Source of the DNA: an uncultured Clostridia bacterium
GTDB lineage: Bacteria > Bacillota > Clostridia > Oscillospirales > Acutalibacteraceae
Reading direction: 5' to 3'
NCBI GenBank assembly: GCA_937898625.1
Contig: CALEJF010000007.1
Location: 1 to 36,049 of the forward strand
DNA: 36,049 bases
The notes under the pieces are model-generated. The model saw only the letters and a list, made by a program, of their open reading frames with translations. It ran no database searches and was not told the DNA's origin. The translations under genes and the position numbers were made by a program. How positions within the stretch are numbered: the first letter of the stretch is position 1; every line of letters starts with the position of its first letter. Shown one piece after another: positions 16,145 through 23,584 of the stretch.

Positions 16145-17512
16145 ATGAATATATTGCATCTTGTACAAAAAACTATTGTTTTCATAATGAAATCAATGTT
16201 GTATTTTTTATTAGGATTAACTTTCTTCCTTATATTTGGAACAGATAATTCTTGGATTTTACATTTGTCCAGAACAACAGGTGTCACTTTAGTTACATTC
16301 TGTGTTGTTGAAATTGCTCTCGTTTCTGTATATGGTGGATATGCAATTGGTAGATTGAAGAGTAAACCCATCATCACTTCTCTTTCACTTGCAACTCTTG
16401 CAACAGATTTGGTTACGCATTTACAATTGTGCATTATGAATGTTAATGAGAATAATAACGACCATTTTGTATACGAATCACCTCATTTGCTTATCCTTGT
16501 TATGTTAATTCAGATAGCATTGATTATCTTGTTCACATATTTTGGTCAGTGGGTTTATTTTACAATCAATCCACCTGAAAAATGCTGTGTTATTACAAGT
16601 TCTGTTGATTCTCTCAACAATATAATGCCAAAAATACTGCGTTATAAAAAGCAATACAAAGTTATTGATATGGTTCATTATACAAATGAAAATATCTTTG
16701 ATATTATCAATAGAAACGATACTATCTTTTTATATGATGTGCCATCAAATTACAGGGTTTTATTTTCAGAATACTGTTATTCAAAAACCAAGAATATCTA
16801 TTTCAACTTTGAAATGACAGATATTGTTACTTTAGGTGCAAAGACAGCAGTTCTTGATGATAAGCCATTGGTGTCTGCTGTGCCTCGTGATTTGACATTT
16901 GAACAACGCCTTGTAAAGAGAACAATGGATATTGCAATTTCTCTCGTGGGTCTTATTGTTTTATCACCTATAATGCTCGGAACAGCACTTCTTATTAAAC
17001 TTGATGATGGTGGCAAAGTTTTCTTCCGACAGAGAAGAGCAACCAAGGGTGGAAAACTCTTTGATGTTTACAAATTCAGAACAATGAAGGAAGCAGGCAG
17101 CGTTAATCAGTCAGCTAAAACTGATGATGACCGTATTACGAGAGTTGGTAAATATTTGCGAAAATTCCGTATAGACGAATTACCTCAGCTTATTAACATT
17201 CTCAAGGGTGAAATGAGCGTTGTAGGTCCAAGGCCTGAAATGGTTGAAAATGTTGATAAATACACTGAAGAATTACCAGAGTTCTCATATCGCTTGAGAG
17301 TTAAAGGTGGACTTACAGGATACGCGCAAATTGCTGGTAAATATAACACATCACCTAAGGATAAGCTTGTTCTTGACCTAATGTATATTGAAAAATATAG
17401 CTTATGGCTTGATTTTAAACTTATTATGCAGACAGTCACTGTTTTATTTAGAGCCGGTGACAGTACTCATGGTTTTGAAAAAGAAAAAAATAAATATACA
17501 TTTACAGAATAA
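16145..17512 (+). CDS. Polyprenyl-phosphate sugar-1-phosphate transferase (WcaJ/CpsE-like)
   Basis: Initiating enzyme that would move a sugar-1-phosphate from a nucleotide sugar to undecaprenyl phosphate, starting a surface polysaccharide or glycan. Four hydrophobic segments fill about residues 1-140. A soluble domain follows, and the bacterial sugar transferase domain begins near residue 255 with KRTMDIAISLVGLIVLSP. Catalytic-domain motifs are KFRTM, LRKFRIDELPQLINILKGEM, VGPRPE and GLTGYAQIAG. ATG 16145 is chosen over the upstream TTG 16133, since GGGGG lies between them. No polysaccharide glycosyltransferases lie nearby, so it is an orphan initiator next to LCP-like and transglutaminase-like genes. 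Confidence 0.88.
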   Translation: MNILHLVQKTIVFIMKSMLYFLLGLTFFLIFGTDNSWILHLSRTTGVTLVTFCVVEIALVSVYGGYAIGRLKSKPIITSLSLATLATDLVTHLQLCIMNVNENNNDHFVYESPHLLILVMLIQIALIILFTYFGQWVYFTINPPEKCCVITSSVDSLNNIMPKILRYKKQYKVIDMVHYTNENIFDIINRNDTIFLYDVPSNYRVLFSEYCYSKTKNIYFNFEMTDIVTLGAKTAVLDDKPLVSAVPRDLTFEQRLVKRTMDIAISLVGLIVLSPIMLGTALLIKLDDGGKVFFRQRRATKGGKLFDVYKFRTMKEAGSVNQSAKTDDDRITRVGKYLRKFRIDELPQLINILKGEMSVVGPRPEMVENVDKYTEELPEFSYRLRVKGGLTGYAQIAGKYNTSPKDKLVLDLMYIEKYSLWLDFKLIMQTVTVLFRAGDSTHGFEKEKNKYTFTE

Positions 17513-17540
17513 AGAGTGTTTTACACTCTTTTTCTTTTTT
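17511..17540 (+). terminator. Intrinsic terminator after the sugar transferase gene
   Basis: AAAGAGTGT (17511-17519) pairs with ACACTCTTT (17523-17531) around a three-base loop, followed by CTTTTTT. The stem begins inside the stop codon. It separates the sugar transferase from the next promoter. Confidence 0.85.
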
Positions 17541-17543
17541 ATA

Positions 17544-17571
17544 TTGTTTAAATATTTTTTTGTGGTATAAT
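17544..17571 (+). promoter_or_regulatory. Promoter for the LCP-like gene and following operon
   Basis: TTGTTT (17544-17549), a 16-base spacer, then a perfect TATAAT (17566-17571), 33 bases ahead of ATG 17605. No terminator is visible from here to 22766. This promoter may therefore also drive the folate genes and the exonuclease. Confidence 0.55.
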
Positions 17572-17604
17572 AAAAAGATAAAATATAGAATTAATGGTGC
17601 TACA

Positions 17605-18417
17605 ATGAATAATAAAAATATGTTTTCAAGTACAAAAGAAAAAAAATTAAAACCATTTCTTATTTCCTTTGCAATTTTCTTTGTAATCTTGATTTGTTGT
17701 TCTTTTTTTCTGTTTATGAATTCAATAAACTATGATTTCGATAATCTTGTAGAAAAAAATACAACAGAAGTCTCCCAAAGTGATACTGAAGAAACAACCA
17801 ATAATTATTCGGTTTCAGAATTGTCCGGTAAATCAAATATTTTATTTGCTGTTAAAGATGATACGAACACAATTAATTTAGCTTTTATCGTTCTTGCTGA
17901 TTTTGATGCAAAAAAGATGCAGATTGAATTAGTTGAAGACAAAAATACTATGACAAAAGCCTTTGTATCAGAGGGTGAAAAAGGATTAAAAGAAAATCTA
18001 TCGGGACGATATAATATTTCTATTGATAAATATGCAATCTTCAATGAAAAAGAATTTAAAACTTTTTTATCTAAATTTGACGGAATTAAAATAAATCTAC
18101 AAAACGAAATTCAGTATAAATCCCACGAATTTAATTTATCTTTGGAAACAGGTGAGCAAAGCGTTTCAGGTGATATTGCCTATAAATTATTGACAATCGT
18201 TGACGATAGCGCAATGGAGAATGTTTTATGTGATGTTATTTATTCTATCTTAAATCCAAAATATATTGATAAATCAGATTCACTTTTTAAAAAGTTTGTA
18301 AACTCCTGTGCAACTGATATTTCTATTGTGGATTATTCAGATAAAATCGAAGATTTGAAAATTTACGCAAATGCAGATGATAAATTTAAGCCAACACCTT
18401 ATAAAGCCGGAGAATAG
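17605..18417 (+). CDS. Membrane-anchored protein with degenerate LytR-CpsA-Psr-like domain
   Basis: One N-terminal membrane segment (about residues 17-40) precedes an extracellular domain. The segment order resembles LCP phosphotransferases, which attach glycopolymers to peptidoglycan. NILFAVKDD stands where LCP has its nucleating strand, and AFIVLADFDAKKMQIELV matches the strand before the SIPRD motif. SIDKYAIFNEKEFKTFLSKF and DGIKINL match the segment leading to the DALGGV motif, and SLETGEQSVSGDIAYKLL matches G-x-Q-x-L-x-G-x-x-A-L. The catalytic arginines and the SIPRD sequence are missing, so it is probably not an active LCP enzyme. Start ATG 17605 has only a weak GGTG site. It lies three bases before a transglutaminase-like gene. 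The family assignment is by eye and remote. Confidence 0.5.
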   Translation: MNNKNMFSSTKEKKLKPFLISFAIFFVILICCSFFLFMNSINYDFDNLVEKNTTEVSQSDTEETTNNYSVSELSGKSNILFAVKDDTNTINLAFIVLADFDAKKMQIELVEDKNTMTKAFVSEGEKGLKENLSGRYNISIDKYAIFNEKEFKTFLSKFDGIKINLQNEIQYKSHEFNLSLETGEQSVSGDIAYKLLTIVDDSAMENVLCDVIYSILNPKYIDKSDSLFKKFVNSCATDISIVDYSDKIEDLKIYANADDKFKPTPYKAGE

Positions 18418-18419
18418 GT

Positions 18420-19589
18420 ATGAAAAACATTAAATCTCTTTTTACAGGAATTCTTATTAGTGTAGTTTTGTATCTTGCAATCAGTAATGCTGGCGTTTTA
18501 GCTGATTCTATTAAAGAACATAAGGAGATTAAAAAGGATAGACCTACTCAGACACAGATTGAGCAATTTGAATTAAATGCTGAAAACAAGTGTTATCATT
18601 ATTACAATAGTTTATCTGACGACAAGAAATTTGCATATCTTACAATGTACTATGGTTTTCTTGAATATGATGAATCAATAAGAATGGAAATACAGGAAGA
18701 AGATATAAAAGAAATATTTACTGCTGTTTTATACGATAATTCACATATTTTTTGGATTGACTATAAATATGATTATTTTATATACGAGAAATCTCTTGCA
18801 TTCTCACCACAGTATCGCGTAAATAAGGATGAAATTAAGTCTATGCAGGAAAGTGTTGACAATAAGATTGATGATATAATGACTGTTGTTGATACTCTTG
18901 ATTCTGACTACGAAAAAGAAAAATATATTCACGACTATATTATTGAAAATACACAATATGATATTTCAACACTTAATAATCTTGGTGATACAGTGTACAG
19001 TGTTCTGGTTTCGGGAGAATCAATATGTGAAGGTTATTCACGAGCTGTTCAGACTTTACTTGATGAGGCGGGAATAGATAACTATCTTGTAACAGGGGAT
19101 TCAGAGTCCAATGGCGAAGTTATACCTCATATGTGGAATGTTGTAAATATAGATGGTGATAATTATCATCTTGATGTTACTTGGGATGATTTAAATGATG
19201 AGTTTGAAACTGTTTATTTTTATTTCAATGTAACTGATGAATACATATCTCGTGACCACTATAACATTGAACCTTCCAATAATAACTGTGTTTCAACAAA
19301 AGAAAACTATTTTGTCAAAGAGAATTGTGTTGTAGATACATATAAAGGCTTCAAGTATCTTGTTAATCAAAGTGTTAATGCACTATCACAGGGAAATAAA
19401 GTTGAATTCTATTTTAACGAGAATACTGATTATATGAAAGCAGTTAATGACATCGAAAAAGATAATGGTTTTTTTAATTATGTTAGTGATGTGGTAGATA
19501 AATCAAAAAGGAATTTTATAAAGAATATGGTTGATTACAGCACATTGGATAAACATAATTATCTGTGTATTGAATTTAAAAAAGGATGA
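18420..19589 (+). CDS. Exported transglutaminase-like superfamily protein
   Basis: N-terminal hydrophobic signal or anchor at about residues 5-27 (LFTGILISVVLYLAISNAGV). The transglutaminase/protease-like core follows, with a full triad: Cys203 in ESICEGYSRAV, His237 in PHMWNVV and Asp252 in HLDVTWDD. YIHDYIIENTQYD is the usual lead-in helix. Such proteins act outside the membrane as peptidases or crosslinking enzymes; the substrate is not visible here. The first 150 residues and the last 110 match nothing I recognise. It starts three bases after the LCP-like gene and ends seven before folE, so it is co-transcribed with both. Confidence 0.82.
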   Translation: MKNIKSLFTGILISVVLYLAISNAGVLADSIKEHKEIKKDRPTQTQIEQFELNAENKCYHYYNSLSDDKKFAYLTMYYGFLEYDESIRMEIQEEDIKEIFTAVLYDNSHIFWIDYKYDYFIYEKSLAFSPQYRVNKDEIKSMQESVDNKIDDIMTVVDTLDSDYEKEKYIHDYIIENTQYDISTLNNLGDTVYSVLVSGESICEGYSRAVQTLLDEAGIDNYLVTGDSESNGEVIPHMWNVVNIDGDNYHLDVTWDDLNDEFETVYFYFNVTDEYISRDHYNIEPSNNNCVSTKENYFVKENCVVDTYKGFKYLVNQSVNALSQGNKVEFYFNENTDYMKAVNDIEKDNGFFNYVSDVVDKSKRNFIKNMVDYSTLDKHNYLCIEFKKG

Positions 19590-19595
19590 TTATAA

Positions 19596-20159
19596 ATGGA
19601 TAAAGAGAGAATTGAACGAGCATTCAGAGAAATTTTACTAGCAATAGGTGAGGACCCTGACAGAGAGGGTTTGATTGAAACTCCGAAAAGAGTAGCAAAT
19701 ATGTATGAAGAGATTTTTTCAGGATTAACAGAGAATCCTGAAAAGCATCTTAAAATGTTCCGCGAGGGTCAAAGTGACGAAATCGTTATTGTAAGGGATA
19801 TTCCAATGTACTCAATGTGTGAGCACCATTTTTTACCGTTCGTTGGCAAGGCACATATTGCATATATCCCAAATGATGATGGGCTTGTAATCGGACTTTC
19901 TAAACTGGCAAGAATCGTCAACAGTTATGCCCGTCGTCCACAGTTGCAGGAAAGACTAACTGCGCAGATTGCAGATTTTATTGATAAAGAAATGAATCCA
20001 AAAGGTGTTGCAGTTGTAATTGAAGCAGAACATCTTTGTATGACAATGCGTGGAATTCGTGCAGCAGGTTCAAAAACACAGACATCAGCACTTCGTGGCA
20101 GTATGAGAAAGGACGCAAGAACAAGAGCCGAAGTTATGACTCTTTTAGGTTTAAAATGA
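19596..20159 (+). CDS. folE: GTP cyclohydrolase I
   Basis: Converts GTP to 7,8-dihydroneopterin triphosphate, the first step of folate synthesis. Zinc ligands Cys75, His78 and Cys148 are present in MCEHHFLPF and HLCMTMRG. GLSKLARIVNSYARRPQLQE is the catalytic signature. Length of 187 is typical. AAAGGA lies ahead of ATG 19596. Its TGA overlaps the folP ATG as ATGA. It opens the order folE-folP-folB-folK. Confidence 0.96.
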   Translation: MDKERIERAFREILLAIGEDPDREGLIETPKRVANMYEEIFSGLTENPEKHLKMFREGQSDEIVIVRDIPMYSMCEHHFLPFVGKAHIAYIPNDDGLVIGLSKLARIVNSYARRPQLQERLTAQIADFIDKEMNPKGVAVVIEAEHLCMTMRGIRAAGSKTQTSALRGSMRKDARTRAEVMTLLGLK

Positions 20160-20983
20160 TTTTTTCAGGTAATAATTTTAAGTTTGAATTGGGCAAAAAA
20201 ACTTATATAATGGGTATTCTTAATGTAACATGTGACTCTTTTTATGATGGTGGAAAGTATAATACACCTGAAAAAGCAGTTGCCCGTGCAAAAGATATGC
20301 TTAGTGAAGGTGCTGATATTATTGATATCGGTGCTCATTCGACTCGTCCAAATCATACAGTACTTACTGAAAATGAAGAACTTGAAATAATTAAAAACTA
20401 CTTGCCATTGGTCTATAATGAAACCAAGGCTGTAATTTCGGTTGATACATTTTATCCTGCAGTTGCAGAATATGCCTTGCAGAACGGTGCGTCAATAATC
20501 AATGATGTCAGTGGATTTTTTAATGAGGAAATGGCAAAACTTGTTCTTAAATATAATTCTGGTTGGATATTAATGCATACGGGCGGTGGAGATTCAGTAA
20601 CAGTACCTGAATACGCAAAAACTGTTACAGAAGATGTTATAGATTTCTTTGCTGAAATGCTGAAAAAATGTACAGATTATGGTATTAGAATAAATCAAAT
20701 TTGTTTTGATATGGGAATTGGTTTTGGAAAAAGTCATGAACAAAATATCGAGCTCATTAAAAATATTGATATGTTAAAACAAAGTAATGTTGCGTTACTT
20801 ACTGCACTTTCAATGAAAAGAGTAGTAAAGAATACATCGAATGCCGAGGGTGATGATTTGCTATATGGTACAATTTCCGCAAACACCTTGGCTATAAAGG
20901 GTGGCACGGACATTCTTCGTGTTCATAATGTAAAAGAAAATGTACTTGCTGCTAAAATGACTGATGCAGTTGTGAGAGGTTAA
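20156..20983 (+). CDS. folP: Dihydropteroate synthase (divergent)
   Basis: Joins p-aminobenzoate to dihydropterin pyrophosphate and is the sulfonamide target. The TIM-barrel motifs are all recognisable: ILNVTCDSFYDGG (21-33), DIIDIGAHSTRP (54-65), SVDTF (95-99), INDVSGF (115-121), CFDMGIGFGK (183-192), ALSMKR (217-222) and LRVHNVKE (254-261). Several usual residues differ: the Pro of NVTPDSF is Cys, the Glu of GGESTRP is His, and the Arg of the SRKS loop is Met220. Core residues Asn23, Asp97, Asn116, Asp185, Lys221, Arg255 and His257 remain. Position in a folate operon argues that it is the working enzyme. ATG 20156 overlaps folE. Confidence 0.9.
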   Translation: MIFSGNNFKFELGKKTYIMGILNVTCDSFYDGGKYNTPEKAVARAKDMLSEGADIIDIGAHSTRPNHTVLTENEELEIIKNYLPLVYNETKAVISVDTFYPAVAEYALQNGASIINDVSGFFNEEMAKLVLKYNSGWILMHTGGGDSVTVPEYAKTVTEDVIDFFAEMLKKCTDYGIRINQICFDMGIGFGKSHEQNIELIKNIDMLKQSNVALLTALSMKRVVKNTSNAEGDDLLYGTISANTLAIKGGTDILRVHNVKENVLAAKMTDAVVRG

Positions 20984-20984
20984 T

Positions 20985-21347
20985 ATGGATAAAATAATTG
21001 TTAAAGATTTAAAACTTTTTTGCTATCACGGGGTGAATCCTGAAGAAAAGCAAGATGGACAGAACTTTGTATTTGACATTGAGGCCTTTTTGGACCTTAA
21101 TTTGCCTTGTAAGACGGATAATGTTGATGATACAGTCAGTTATGCCAAAATCATAAAAACAGTTCGTAGAGTGGCACAGAGCGAAAAGAATGACTTGCTA
21201 GAATATGTTGCACAAAGAGTTGTTGATGCTCTTTTTGAGGAGTTTCCAAAAATTGAAAAGATAGTTCTGACTCTTAAAAAACCTGAAGCACCAATAAAAG
21301 CAGATTTTCAGTATGTAGCAGTGCAGATTGAAAGGGTAAAACCATGA
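20985..21347 (+). CDS. folB: Dihydroneopterin aldolase
   Basis: Cleaves dihydroneopterin to 6-hydroxymethyl-dihydropterin. The family N-terminus is clear (IIVKDLKLFCYHGVNPEEKQ), followed by DTVSYAKI. The C-terminal LKKPEAPIKADFQYVAVQI carries the conserved lysine region. Its 120 residues are standard. It starts one base after the folP stop and overlaps folK by four bases (ATGA). Confidence 0.94.
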   Translation: MDKIIVKDLKLFCYHGVNPEEKQDGQNFVFDIEAFLDLNLPCKTDNVDDTVSYAKIIKTVRRVAQSEKNDLLEYVAQRVVDALFEEFPKIEKIVLTLKKPEAPIKADFQYVAVQIERVKP

Positions 21348-21832
21348 AAGCATATTTAGGAATTGGTACAAACATCGGCAATAGAATGGAAAACCTGCAA
21401 AATGCAGTTTCTTCTTTAAATTTATTGCCATTGACAAATGTTACACAGATTTCCAATGTTTATGAAACCGACCCAGTGGGATATGATGACCAGGATGATT
21501 TTTTGAATATTGTGGTTGAGGTTGAAACAAATCTCAATTCGGATAATTTACTGGGTGCTGCTCTTGGGATTGAGGCAGGACTTGGCAGAATCAGAACAAT
21601 CAAAAACGGACCCCGTGTGATTGATGTTGATTTACTTTTATATGGCGATGAAATTAAAAATACAGAAACATTGATTTTGCCACATCCAAGAATGATGGAG
21701 AGGGGATTTGTACTAATTCCATTGTCAGATATTGATTTTGAAAGTGAGTTTATTAATAAAGATGATATAAAAAAAGAATCCTTTGATGGGGTAAGATTTT
21801 ACTGCTCAAAGGATGAACTAAAAATAGATTAG
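21344..21832 (+). CDS. folK: 2-amino-4-hydroxy-6-hydroxymethyldihydropteridine pyrophosphokinase
   Basis: HPPK transfers pyrophosphate from ATP to hydroxymethyl-dihydropterin, making the folP substrate. Motifs in order: YLGIGTNIGNR, SNVYETDPVGYDDQDDFLN, IEAGLGRIR, GPRVIDVDLLLYGD (metal-binding aspartates) and LPHPRMMERGFVLIPL. The 162 residues match the family. It overlaps folB and completes the dihydropteroate branch. folC and folA are not in the window. Confidence 0.95.
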   Translation: MKAYLGIGTNIGNRMENLQNAVSSLNLLPLTNVTQISNVYETDPVGYDDQDDFLNIVVEVETNLNSDNLLGAALGIEAGLGRIRTIKNGPRVIDVDLLLYGDEIKNTETLILPHPRMMERGFVLIPLSDIDFESEFINKDDIKKESFDGVRFYCSKDELKID

Positions 21833-21848
21833 TGGATTCAGGTGGCAT

Positions 21849-22718
21849 ATGTATTATATAATTATGGACCTTGAGTGGAATAATGCTTATATGAAATCTG
21901 CTCAAAAATTTGTAAATGAAATTATTGAAATTGGTGCTGTTAAGCTTGATGAAAATCTTGAGCAGATAGGCACTTTTTCTGAACTCATCAAGCCGGTAGT
22001 TTCAAAAAAATTACGCTCAAAAATAAAAGATTTGACTCATATTACAAATGACGATATCCGTGGTGGAAAACCATTGTCAAAGGTTATGAAGGAGTTTGAA
22101 GAATGGGCAGGGGATGACTGTTTAATCCTCACTTGGGGAGATACGGATATCAGGACACTTCTTTCCAATCACAAATACTTTTTACATAAAGATACAATTA
22201 ACTGTATAAAAAAATATGCTGATTTACAGGTGTATTGTCAGCAGTTTATCGATATGGAAAATGTTCAACAAGCAGGACTTTCCTATGCTGCCGAATGTCT
22301 GCAAATTGACCCTGAAAGGTATCCTCACCACAGAGCACTCGATGACAGTTTATTGAGTGCTGAGTGCTTTATAAAGACATTTGATAAGGATAGAATTAAA
22401 GATTATATAAGGATTTGTGACGAGGATTTTTATTTAAGGCTTTTGTTTAAACCCTATGTAATTAAGGACAAAAATGACCCATTGATTGATAAAAATCTTT
22501 TTAATTGCTATTGCGATATCTGTGGTGGTAAAGTACAGACAAAAAAGAAATGGAAATTTATGAACCAGTCATTCCGTGGAGTTTTTTATTGCGAAAATTG
22601 TAACCGTGAATTCAAAGCAAGTCTTCGTGTAAAGAAATTCTATGACTACATAGATATCAAGCGAAATTACTCTGAAATCATTAAAACTAGAGAACAAAAT
22701 GATGCAACTGATTCTTAA
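21849..22718 (+). CDS. DnaQ-like (DEDDh) 3'-5' exonuclease with C-terminal zinc ribbon
   Basis: Exonuclease domain of the KapD/ERI1-like type at about residues 1-180. Asp7 and Glu9 lie in MDLEWNN, an aspartate near 98-100 is in WGDTD, and His161 and Asp165/166 are in PHHRALDD. After it comes a domain with two CxxC pairs (Cys222/Cys225 and Cys248/Cys251) in a basic context, reading like a zinc ribbon that could bind nucleic acid. Single-domain KapD proteins are about 200 residues, so this 289-residue form is extended. The substrate (RNA or DNA) cannot be read from sequence. It starts 16 bases after folK and ends at a terminator. Confidence 0.82.
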   Translation: MYYIIMDLEWNNAYMKSAQKFVNEIIEIGAVKLDENLEQIGTFSELIKPVVSKKLRSKIKDLTHITNDDIRGGKPLSKVMKEFEEWAGDDCLILTWGDTDIRTLLSNHKYFLHKDTINCIKKYADLQVYCQQFIDMENVQQAGLSYAAECLQIDPERYPHHRALDDSLLSAECFIKTFDKDRIKDYIRICDEDFYLRLLFKPYVIKDKNDPLIDKNLFNCYCDICGGKVQTKKKWKFMNQSFRGVFYCENCNREFKASLRVKKFYDYIDIKRNYSEIIKTREQNDATDS

Positions 22719-22765
22719 TTGTCGAATAAACAGTTTATACTAGTAATTTTTTTGACTTAATAGAT

Positions 22766-22803
22766 TTAAGGCTCTCATGAAATATGAGAGCCTTAATTTT
22801 TAC
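22766..22803. terminator. Bidirectional terminator between the exonuclease and the tyrosine phosphatase
   Basis: TTAAGGCTCTCAT (22766-22778) pairs perfectly over 13 bp with ATGAGAGCCTTAA (22784-22796) around GAAAT, followed by TTTTT. The genes on either side converge on it. Confidence 0.9.
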
Positions 22804-23261
22804 TTGTTTACTTTTATAATGTGTTCAAATAACTTTGTGCAACCAAGCAAAACATCATCGTAAGTAGTTTTGAAATCTCTTGTGTACCAAGGGTCGGCAA
22901 CATCACGGTCAATGTGAGCAAAGCTCAATAATTTATAAATCTTGTTGTCTTTGTCATAACCGATAATACGGTTAATATTTCGCATGTTTGCACTATCCAT
23001 TCCGATTATGAAATCATATTTTTCATAGTCGAATTTTTGAAGTTGCACTGCTTGCCTTTTGGTGTAGGGGATACCCATTTCATCAAGTATTTTCTTTGTA
23101 CCCCAATGGGTGTCATTACCGATTTCTTCCGTACTTGTAGCACTTGAACAAATGAGAAAATCGTTTTCCATACCGTTCTTTTTAACAATATCTTTCATCA
23201 CAAATTCCGCCATAGTTGAACGGCAGATATTTCCGTGACAAACAAACATAATCTTAATCAT
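22800..23261 (-). CDS. Low-molecular-weight protein tyrosine phosphatase
   Basis: The CX5R phosphate-binding loop CHGNICRS sits at residues 8-15, right at the N-terminus as expected. The general-acid aspartate is in VADPWYTRDF near residue 122. Length of 153 is typical. In Firmicutes these enzymes often reverse tyrosine phosphorylation of capsule-control kinases or arginine phosphorylation (YwlE). Here no kinase neighbour is present, so the target is unknown. The gene stands alone with its own promoter and terminator. GGTGAT lies ahead of ATG 23261. Confidence 0.92.
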   Translation of the reverse strand: MIKIMFVCHGNICRSTMAEFVMKDIVKKNGMENDFLICSSATSTEEIGNDTHWGTKKILDEMGIPYTKRQAVQLQKFDYEKYDFIIGMDSANMRNINRIIGYDKDNKIYKLLSFAHIDRDVADPWYTRDFKTTYDDVLLGCTKLFEHIIKVNK

Positions 23262-23276
23262 AATATCACCAAAATA

Positions 23277-23305
23277 AGTTTATCATAACATATGATTAAT
23301 GTCAA
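23277..23305 (-). promoter_or_regulatory. Promoter for the tyrosine phosphatase gene
   Basis: On the minus strand a perfect TTGACA (23305-23300), a 17-base spacer, then TAAACT (23282-23277), 15 bases ahead of the ATG at 23261. The -10 box differs from consensus at two positions. Confidence 0.5.
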
Positions 23306-23354
23306 AATCATTGTGGACATAACATTCAAATTTGAATTTGTCCAACTCTTTTTA

Positions 23355-23466
23355 TCCCCCCTTCCGTCACCTTGCAGTGACACCTTCCCCTCGTAGGGGG
23401 AAGGCTATACTGGGCTCCACCCTTGAGGGGGAGCTGGCAAATGCGTAGCATTTGACTGAGGGGGGA
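23355..23466. repeat. GC-rich multi-hairpin intergenic repeat element (MITE-like)
   Basis: About 112 bp of strikingly G+C-rich sequence lies in an AT-rich gap. Its ends are the inverted repeat TCCCCCCT (23355-23362) and AGGGGGGA (23459-23466). Inside are four hairpins in a row: GTCAC/GTGAC (23366-23381), CCTTCCCC/GGGGAAGG (23383-23404), GCTCC-CCC/GGG-GGAGC (23414-23434) and CAAATGC/GCATTTG (23438-23454). There is no coding capacity and no clear target-site duplication. Its form resembles short dispersed palindromic elements I recall from gut Clostridia genomes, but only one copy is in this window. The rest of the 323-bp gap holds two promoters, a small CGATAAA/TTTATCG hairpin (23473-23492) and AT-rich sequence. 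Confidence 0.7.
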
Positions 23467-23526
23467 ACATTCCGATAAACTCCAATTTATCGAAAAATTT
23501 AAAAAAATAAAAACAAATTCCTGCCC

Positions 23527-23555
23527 TTGAAAAACATGTAAAAATATGCTATCAT
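23527..23555 (+). promoter_or_regulatory. Promoter for the BspA-like gene
   Basis: TTGAAA (23527-23532), a 17-base spacer, then TATCAT (23550-23555), 29 bases ahead of ATG 23585. It lies just downstream of the GC-rich repeat element. Confidence 0.6.
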
Positions 23556-23584
23556 AATTTTACAATATTTATGGAGATGATTTT

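Noticed and set aside
17605..18417. Calling this gene a functional LCP glycopolymer transferase
   Set aside because: The SIPRD-type motif and the catalytic arginines are absent, so only a degenerate LCP-like label is supported.
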